From Holophaga sp. (GTDB lineage Bacteria > Acidobacteriota > Holophagae > Holophagales > Holophagaceae): a stretch of DNA of 10,439 nucleotides. Position 1 is the first letter of the stretch. Every line of letters starts with the position of its first letter. The position numbers and the translations under genes are program-made. Below, one piece after another: positions 6,374 to 10,439 of this stretch. Where the stretch lies: contig JAUYES010000192.1 of assembly GCA_030691225.1 (NCBI GenBank), forward strand, positions 1 through 10,439, written 5' to 3'. The notes beneath the pieces were generated by a model. That model did no database searches. It was not told where the DNA came from and saw only the letters and a list, made by a program, of their open reading frames with translations.

Positions 6374-6399
6374 AACAGGATAGCCAGGATGCACAGGAT
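6374..6399 (+). repeat. Left arm of AACAGGAT inverted repeat
   Basis: This 26-nt arm (AACAGGAT, an 11-nt variable centre, then ACAGGAT) is repeated in inverted orientation at 6574-6599. The two arms agree at 21 of 26 positions by eye, with perfect ends. An additional CAGGATG unit inside gives a stuttered CAGGAT pattern. Similar ACAGGAT strings are, from memory, common in intergenic DNA of several environmental phyla. Confidence 0.65.
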
Positions 6400-6429
6400 G
6401 GATTTGCAGGCACCGTGCATCCAGACCAA

Positions 6430-6556
6430 GGCGCCCAGGCCCGCCCGCTCTGCGGGGCGTGCGGTTCAAACCGCACGCGTTCTTGAAGGGGCGGAGCCGC
6501 TGCGCATGCTCGCATGCTTCTCGGCTCCGCCCCTTCAAGAACCTAGCCTGGGCGCC
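6430..6556. repeat. Nested multi-hairpin element with 21-bp perfect stem
   Basis: An 11-bp stem (GGCGCCCAGGC at 6430-6440, complement at 6546-6556) encloses three adjacent hairpins. These are CCCGC/GCGGG at 6444-6456 (5 bp, loop TCT), GCGTGCGGTT at 6457-6466 with its complement at 6469-6478 (10 bp, 2-nt loop), and a perfect 21-bp inverted repeat with arms 6479-6499 and 6522-6542. The 22-nt loop of the last contains two GCATGC palindromes. All pairings were checked base by base. As a single strand, RNA or DNA, this folds as a compact multi-branch cloverleaf. The purpose is unknown; a mobile-element remnant, a REP-like element or a structured RNA are all possible. No transposase gene is nearby. 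Confidence 0.88.
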
Positions 6557-6573
6557 GCAATTCGCCAGAACCG

Positions 6574-6599
6574 ATCCTGTTCGTCTTGCCCATCCTGTT
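6574..6599 (-). repeat. Right arm of AACAGGAT inverted repeat
   Basis: This is the inverted partner of 6374-6399, reading ATCCTGT...ATCCTGTT on the plus strand. It is followed directly by a T-run at 6605-6611, so the whole folded structure would be followed by T residues, as in a terminator reading rightward. Confidence 0.65.
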
Positions 6600-6695
6600 G
6601 ACTGTTTTTTTGCATTGAATTTCATAGTGTTTTGGCGATTTTTTATTTTGTTGAACGCAAAACTGTATCAAACACCGGTTCGGGAGGTCGCCGGA

Positions 6696-6753
6696 TCGTA
6701 TCTTCAGCCGGAAGTCCGTTCCCAAGAAGGCGGGATTCTGGCCGAAGATACGA
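6696..6753. repeat. Long imperfect stem-loop
   Basis: A perfect 10-bp inverted repeat (TCGTATCTTC at 6696-6705, complement at 6744-6753) continues inward, after one mismatch, through GCC/GGC, a G-T pair and GAA/TTC. This gives about 17 paired positions and a loop of roughly 20 nt. It is separate from the AACAGGAT-bounded element to its left and has no T-run after it, so it is not a standard terminator. Confidence 0.7.
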
Positions 6754-6785
6754 CAAAGGCGACCCTTGGAAATATTCACTGCTGC

Positions 6786-6857
6786 CGCTTGTCTTGGCGA
6801 AGGCGCGCAGCGCCGCTTTGCGTCTTGGCGGTAGATTGGTTTTTCGACGAAGTCAAA
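6786..6857 (-). repeat. CGCCAAG-type intergenic repeat, copy 3 (diverged)
   Basis: On the minus strand this reads GAAAAACCAATCTACCGCCA, continuing as a CGCCAAGACGCAAAG unit, then a small hairpin (GGCGC 6802-6806, GCGCC 6810-6814) and a second CGCCAAGAC unit. It shares the CGCCAAG core with copies 1 and 2 but is more diverged. It is inverted relative to copy 2, so together they bracket the hairpin-rich region. No minus-strand gene lies directly upstream of it, unlike copy 1. Confidence 0.5.
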
Positions 6858-7005
6858 ACCGCGCAATAGGAGTTCCCCACTGAGGATCCCCGGAGGCCCG
6901 TGAATAACCAAAACAGAAACGACGAGGGACCTAACCAACGAATCGGTCATGGCCGCAGCACACTGCTACCGTTAACACGATGGGCGGCTCACCTGCGGAG
7001 GTTAT

Positions 7006-7902
7006 TTGCCATTTCATTTTGTCCGTTCGCTTCGCCCACGCACCCGAGGGTTGCTGCTGGTGGCCACTGCCGCTGTGCTGTGGAGCACGAGTGGTCTCTT
7101 CATCAAGGCGCTTCCGTTAGGCCCCTATCCCATCGCCCTTTGGCGCTCTCTGGTGGCGGCCTTGACCATGCTCGCCATCATGAAACTGCGCGGCCAGCCC
7201 ACGGGAATTGGTTTCAAGCCCATTGATCTGGCTTGTGCGGGCAGTTATGCCGGAGTGCTGATTTCTTTTGTGGTGGCCACCAAGCTCACCACTGCCGCCA
7301 ACGCCATTTTTCTTCAGTTCTCGGCGCCCATTTACCTCCTGTTTCTCGAACCCTGGGTCTTTCGCCGTCCGCTGCAGCGGCGAGATCTTTGGGCTGTGGC
7401 CGCCTGCCTGGGCGGCATGGCGCTCTTCTTCGGGGGGCGCATGGAGCCGGGCGGGATGCTCGGCAACGCGCTGGGGATTCTGTCGGGGCTTTGCCTGGCG
7501 ACCTTTACCCTTCTCCTGAAATGGAAGCGGGAACATGAGCCGGGGCGCAACCCGGCCGGGGCCATCGTGCTGGGCAACGTGGCTGTGGCCTTGATCTGTC
7601 TACCCCTGGCCCTGCCCATGGTGCGCCTGAGCCTAGGTCAAGTCGGCGCCTTGGCCTTTCTGGGTGTCTTTCAGTTGGGGTTGGCCTACCTGATTTTTTC
7701 CGCAGGGATGCGCTATGTTTCCGCCACCACCGCCATGATCATTAGCATGTTGGAAGCGGTCTTCAATCCTATCTGGGTGTTCCTGGGCGTGGGCGAGCGC
7801 CCCAGCCCCTCGGCCTTGGTGGGTGCAGTGGTCATCCTGGGGGTAATCCTCTGGTACAGCCTGCGGTCGCCCGCACCCGAAGCACCGGTTGCTGCGGGAT
7901 AA
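7006..7902 (+). CDS. DMT-superfamily (EamA) transporter
   Basis: This 298-residue integral membrane protein has about ten hydrophobic helices in two repeated halves (roughly residues 17-150 and 155-290), the layout of EamA-domain drug/metabolite transporters in the inner membrane. The first helix carries the typical AAVLWSTSGLFIKALPLGPYPIALWRSLVAAL start, and the second half ends with MLEAVFNPIWVFLGVGERPS, a conserved EamA feature. The substrate cannot be predicted; family members export amino acids, nucleosides or other metabolites. The start is a TTG with GGAGG at 6997-7001 only 4 nt upstream; no in-frame ATG lies near it, and the N-terminus then has a normal short basic lead. The gene ends 7 bp from the convergent hydrolase gene, too close for a separate terminator. 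Confidence 0.88.
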   Translation: MPFHFVRSLRPRTRGLLLVATAAVLWSTSGLFIKALPLGPYPIALWRSLVAALTMLAIMKLRGQPTGIGFKPIDLACAGSYAGVLISFVVATKLTTAANAIFLQFSAPIYLLFLEPWVFRRPLQRRDLWAVAACLGGMALFFGGRMEPGGMLGNALGILSGLCLATFTLLLKWKREHEPGRNPAGAIVLGNVAVALICLPLALPMVRLSLGQVGALAFLGVFQLGLAYLIFSAGMRYVSATTAMIISMLEAVFNPIWVFLGVGERPSPSALVGAVVILGVILWYSLRSPAPEAPVAAG

Positions 7903-7909
7903 GGGAGGG

Positions 7910-8722
7910 CTAGCGGCCCAATCCTGCTTCGAAGGCCCGCAAGGCTAGCAGGAAGGATTCAGGCGCATCCCACATGACCCAATGCTTGGCCGTTGGGAAA
8001 TGGATGACTCGAAAGATGGGCAATTCCTTGAACCCATATTGGGCCAGAATTTCACGTTCCTTAGCGGGGTCCGACTCCCTTGGCCCTGCGGCCAACTGGA
8101 GAACCGGTAGCCGCAGTTCCCGGTGGCGGGCTTGCAAGGGATCTTGGGTCATGGCGCGCAGGTAGGCTTGGAGCGCTGCCACAGGGACTCGCAGCGAGTC
8201 CTTCACCAATCGCTCGGTCTGGGCGGGACTGGCGGACATGGGGCCATAGAATTTTGTGAGGGTGGTCCCAGGGTCCTTCCCCAGGGCTAGGGCGATGGGT
8301 TCCATGTGGGCCGCCGGAAGAGCACCGAGAAAACTATCCACGAGGATCAGGCCTCGAAAGGCCGCCGGGTTTTCCAAAACGGTGCGCGCCGCGATGGGGC
8401 CACCCATGGAATGGCCCACCACCAAGCAAGGACTGAGCCCCTCTTTTTGCACCAGGGCGACAAGTTCTTTGGCCAAGGTCCCAAAATCGGCGCGACCCTC
8501 AACACTGCCTGGCTCGGCGCTGCCCCCGCTCCCAGGAAGATCCACACTCAGCACGGTGTGGTCGCGGGCCAATTCTTGGGTTACACCGGACCACACTTCT
8601 TTGTTGCCGCCAAAGCCATGGATCAACAGGATGCCGGGACCCTTGCCCACCTTGTTAAAGCTGGGACTGGCCGCGGTAAGGCACAGGGCGGCAAGGCAAA
8701 GGAACGTGGCGCGGAGCAGCAT
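7910..8722 (-). CDS. Exported alpha/beta-fold hydrolase
   Basis: This 270-residue protein has a signal peptide-like start (MLLRATFLCLAALCLTAASP) and then an alpha/beta hydrolase domain. ILLIHGFGGNKEVW (31-44) supplies the oxyanion-hole HG. VVGHSMGG (101-108) is the nucleophile elbow with Ser105. AKHWVMWDAPESF (246-258) contains the likely catalytic His247. The acid residue is less clear (candidate Asp218). The substrate is unknown; esterase or lipase activity is the default guess, acting in the periplasm if the signal is cleaved. The frame extends upstream to 8929, but the added part overlaps the acyltransferase gene. The ATG at 8720-8722 has TTTGGAG 6 nt upstream and starts the signal peptide. 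It lies 62 bp downstream of the acyltransferase and is probably co-transcribed with it. Confidence 0.87.
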   Translation of the reverse strand: MLLRATFLCLAALCLTAASPSFNKVGKGPGILLIHGFGGNKEVWSGVTQELARDHTVLSVDLPGSGGSAEPGSVEGRADFGTLAKELVALVQKEGLSPCLVVGHSMGGPIAARTVLENPAAFRGLILVDSFLGALPAAHMEPIALALGKDPGTTLTKFYGPMSASPAQTERLVKDSLRVPVAALQAYLRAMTQDPLQARHRELRLPVLQLAAGPRESDPAKEREILAQYGFKELPIFRVIHFPTAKHWVMWDAPESFLLALRAFEAGLGR

Positions 8723-8784
8723 GGGAGTCTCCAAAGGTTTGCGTTCAGAGTATCCGAACTCGTGCCTCGAATCGTCGCGGGTGA

Positions 8785-9678
8785 TTACCGCTTTGGCGCG
8801 CGGTCCTGAATGGCGTCTTGCCATTCCTGGGGCGGCAGCGGCAAGCTTTCGCTGGGCAGCGTCTTGAAGCGCCGGTGCAACCAGAACCACCAGCGGGGGT
8901 CCTCGTGAATCCGGGCCTCCAGTGACCATGTCATGAGTTGGGTGGCGGTCCAGATGTCTTGTTCGGTGTTGCCGGTGTGGGGCAAATCGAGAGGTGGCAG
9001 GATGCGCGCGGAGATGGTGCCATCGGCGTTGGGCCAGCTATACACGGGGAGCACGGGCACCTGGTACTTGACCACAAGCAGCGCCACCGATGCATGAGTC
9101 GAGGCCCAGCGGCCCATGAAGCGCACGAAGATGCCCTTGCTGGTGGCGTCTTGGTCCATCAGGAAGCCCGTGCCGCGGCCCGCTCGCAGTTCCTTGATGG
9201 AGTCGCGCACGCCGCCTTCTTTGTAGATCACGCGATTGCCCAGGCGGCTGCGCAGCGTCAGCAGCTTGGCCTCCAGTAAGGGATTCTTCAACCTTCGGCC
9301 GATGGCGGCAACGGGGCGTCCGCTGACGGCCAGTCCCATGGCCATGGCTTCCCAGTGCCCATAGTGCGCCGTGAGCACAATGAAGCCTTTCCCAGCTGCC
9401 TGCGCCGCATCCCAGTGTTCGAAGCCGTCCACGTGAACCCAGCGATTCACCTCTTCGGGTTTCATGTGCAGGAGATGCACGGCGCTCAAAAACAGAGAGC
9501 CGAAGTGGCGGAAGCAACTCCGGGCGGTGCTGCGAACTTGCGCTTCGGTCAGTCCCAAATTGGATTGCCGCAGATTATCCAGCACGATGCGTCGGTGGTG
9601 CCCATTGATCCAAAACATCGCTCTTCCTACCGCGCTGCCCAGGGCATTCATCATTCGCCAAGGCACCAAGCGCAGCAT
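8785..9678 (-). CDS. Lipid A biosynthesis acyltransferase, LpxL/HtrB family
   Basis: This 297-residue protein belongs to the LpxL/HtrB (LABLAT) family, which transfers an acyl chain from acyl-ACP to lipid A precursors at the inner membrane. TAHYGHWE (103-110) contains the HX4E catalytic motif (His105, Glu110). GFLMDQDATSKGIFVRFMG (about 171-189) matches the LiDQ...gvfV.FFG block, and WWFWLHRRFKT near the C-terminus is the usual WxHRRWK-type ending. Specific chain length cannot be told; some relatives act on other lipids. The ATG at 9678 is the first canonical start. However, the frame remains open upstream to 9831, and SLQHRLEFGLFWALDG just before the ATG looks like the normal family N-terminus, so the true protein may be longer with a rare start codon. 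Confidence 0.87.
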   Translation of the reverse strand: MLRLVPWRMMNALGSAVGRAMFWINGHHRRIVLDNLRQSNLGLTEAQVRSTARSCFRHFGSLFLSAVHLLHMKPEEVNRWVHVDGFEHWDAAQAAGKGFIVLTAHYGHWEAMAMGLAVSGRPVAAIGRRLKNPLLEAKLLTLRSRLGNRVIYKEGGVRDSIKELRAGRGTGFLMDQDATSKGIFVRFMGRWASTHASVALLVVKYQVPVLPVYSWPNADGTISARILPPLDLPHTGNTEQDIWTATQLMTWSLEARIHEDPRWWFWLHRRFKTLPSESLPLPPQEWQDAIQDRAPKR

Positions 9679-9859
9679 TCCGTCGAGGGCCCAGAACAGG
9701 CCGAACTCCAGTCGATGTTGGAGAGAAATGCGGGAGGAAGCAGAAATGGCGGAGCCTCGTGAGAAAATGGCCTTCCTACTTCCAGGGAAAGGGCGCTCTT
9801 TGCATTCAGCCTGGAGGCGTTGAGATCGTCAAGACCCAAGTTTCTGCCACCATTACTTC

Positions 9860-10439
9860 ATGCGCGATTCGAATTCTGCCACCACTTCTGCCGTGGCCTC
9901 GGCCTTTGATCCCGAGGCCTTTCGGCGCTTGGGCCACGATGTGGTGGATCGCCTAGCCGCGCAGCTGAGCCATGTGCATCATCGGGAAGGGCCGGTGCTA
10001 CCTGCCATCACGCCTGAAACCGCCTGCGCGACCTGGCCAGGCAATTTCCCCGCACTGCCCGGCGGTGATCCCATGGCGATGCTGGAGCAGGTGTTGGCGG
10101 CGAGCAATCAGCTGCATCACCCCCGCTACGTGGGGCATCAGGTGACTTCGCCTTTGCCCTGGAGTGCGCTGCTGGATTTCATAGGCGCCTTCCTCAATAA
10201 CGGCACGGCCATTTTTGAAATGGGCCCGGCTTCCACGGCCATGGAACGTTCCTTTGCGCGCTTGTTTGCGGGGCGGGTGGGGTTCGATCCCCAAAAGGCC
10301 GATGGCTTTCTCACCCATGGCGGCAGTGCGGGCAACCTTACGGCCATGCTTGCGGCCCGCCAGCATGCGGCGCCCTGGGATGTTTGGGAAAAAGGTGTCG
10401 GCGAATTTGGCAAGCTACGCCTCATTTGCTCGGACCAGA
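9860..10439 (+). CDS. PLP-dependent group II (aromatic amino acid type) decarboxylase, N-terminal part
   Basis: The frame is open from the ATG at 9860 to the end of the window (193 codons), so the C-terminal part with the PLP lysine is outside. After a variable leader, FRRLGHDVVDRLAAQL (about 21-36) and HHPRYVGHQVTSPLP lead into ALLDFIGAFLNNGTAIFEMG, ASTAMERSFARLF, and DGFLTHGGSAGNLTAMLAARQ (about 149-169). The last is the GGS.aNl.al..AR block of group II decarboxylases (aromatic amino acid, tyrosine, glutamate and diaminobutyrate types). These convert amino acids to amines or, in some members, aldehydes. The substrate cannot be assigned from this half. There is an in-frame stop upstream at 9821, so 9860 is the only ATG, but no clear ribosome binding site precedes it. 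It is divergent from the acyltransferase gene. Confidence 0.87.
   Translation, partial: MRDSNSATTSAVASAFDPEAFRRLGHDVVDRLAAQLSHVHHREGPVLPAITPETACATWPGNFPALPGGDPMAMLEQVLAASNQLHHPRYVGHQVTSPLPWSALLDFIGAFLNNGTAIFEMGPASTAMERSFARLFAGRVGFDPQKADGFLTHGGSAGNLTAMLAARQHAAPWDVWEKGVGEFGKLRLICSDQ

Larger units (their letters stand above)
6237..7005. other. Gene-less, repeat-rich intergenic region (about 770 bp)
   Basis: No convincing coding sequence is found on either strand. The open frames here run through inverted repeats and give compositionally odd products. The region is dominated by inverted repeats: CGCCAAG repeats at both ends in opposite orientation, an AACAGGAT-type inverted repeat inside them, a multi-hairpin core around 6430-6556 and a separate stem-loop at 6696-6753. 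Part of the middle (6600-6660) is T-rich, unlike the GC-rich surroundings. From 6860 to 7005 I see no repeat; this part presumably holds the promoter and leader of the transporter gene, but no convincing promoter could be picked. Confidence 0.85.

Noticed and set aside
6374..6599. CRISPR array, considered because of repeated CAGGAT strings
   Set aside because: The units are short, irregularly spaced and arranged as inverted pairs; there are no uniform direct repeats or spacers, and no cas genes.
6459..6869. Open frame through the hairpin region on the plus strand (136 codons)
   Set aside because: It runs through both arms of the 21-bp palindrome, so the product contains mirrored Arg/Cys-rich and Phe-Lys segments. 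Its composition is unlike the neighbouring proteins and it has no recognisable domain.
6543..6950. Open frame on the minus strand (135 codons) across the same intergenic region
   Set aside because: It reads through the CGCCAAG repeat (YRQDAKRR.. type peptide, commonly produced by such repeats) and the stem-loop. No domain is visible.
6900..7226. GTG-started frame of 108 codons ahead of the transporter
   Set aside because: More than half overlaps the transporter gene in another frame and its product looks like an out-of-frame translation. The GGAGG is only 3 nt from the GTG.
8256..8867. Plus-strand frame (203 codons) opposite the hydrolase gene
   Set aside because: It is antisense to the well-supported alpha/beta hydrolase gene and has no domain of its own.
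8723..8929. N-terminal extension of the alpha/beta hydrolase
   Set aside because: It overlaps the acyltransferase gene in another frame, and the ATG at 8722 has both a good ribosome binding site and a signal peptide directly after it.
9804..9832. Minus-strand promoter TTGACG (17 bp) CTGAAT upstream of the acyltransferase
   Set aside because: The -10 box matches at only three positions, so the position is plausible but the evidence is too weak to list as a feature.

Overview
The window is a GC-rich bacterial chromosome segment with tightly packed genes. The gene set suggests a Gram-negative (diderm) bacterium: a lipid A-type acyltransferase, a trigger factor with an acidic and Lys-rich tail, a DUF6526-type membrane protein and a membrane-anchored matrixin-like protease. 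The style of the proteins and the CGCCAAG-type intergenic repeats point to Acidobacteriota, perhaps the Holophagae (Geothrix/Holophaga-like). That placement is an impression from protein style and was not tested by any search.

Layout, left to right. (1) 1-1500, plus strand: the 3' end of a probable trigger factor gene closed by a textbook intrinsic terminator, then mogA (molybdenum cofactor) and a small two-helix membrane protein. (2) 1501-1685: a convergent gap holding a copy of a short CGCCAAG repeat. (3) 1686-3236: two divergent genes separated by 78 bp, each with an HExxH-type metal-binding motif. One is a multi-pass membrane protein with HEAGH, the other a single-anchor matrixin-like metalloprotease with a long coiled coil. 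(4) 3379-5051, plus strand: a probable four-gene operon of an exported GyrI-like ligand-binding protein, a six-helix membrane protein, a small winged-helix regulator and a small Lys-tailed protein overlapping the regulator gene. (5) 5103-6236: a membrane-associated GT2 glycosyltransferase.

(6) 6237-7005: the only long gene-less stretch (about 770 bp). It is full of inverted repeats. A cluster of three adjacent hairpins, one with a perfect 21-bp stem, is enclosed by an 11-bp stem and then by an imperfect 26-bp inverted repeat. CGCCAAG repeats in opposite orientation lie outside that, and a further stem-loop of nearly 60 nt lies on the right. This is the least explained part of the window.

(7) 7006-7902: a DMT/EamA transporter starting at TTG, convergent (7-bp gap) with a minus-strand pair made of an exported alpha/beta hydrolase and an LpxL/HtrB-type acyltransferase. 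(8) 9860-10439: the 5' part of a PLP-dependent group II (aromatic amino acid type) decarboxylase running off the end of the window.

No tRNA, rRNA, CRISPR array, transposase or phage gene was seen. Several genes are envelope-related (acyltransferase, glycosyltransferase, exported hydrolase, membrane proteases), but they lie in separate transcription units and nothing shows that they form one pathway.
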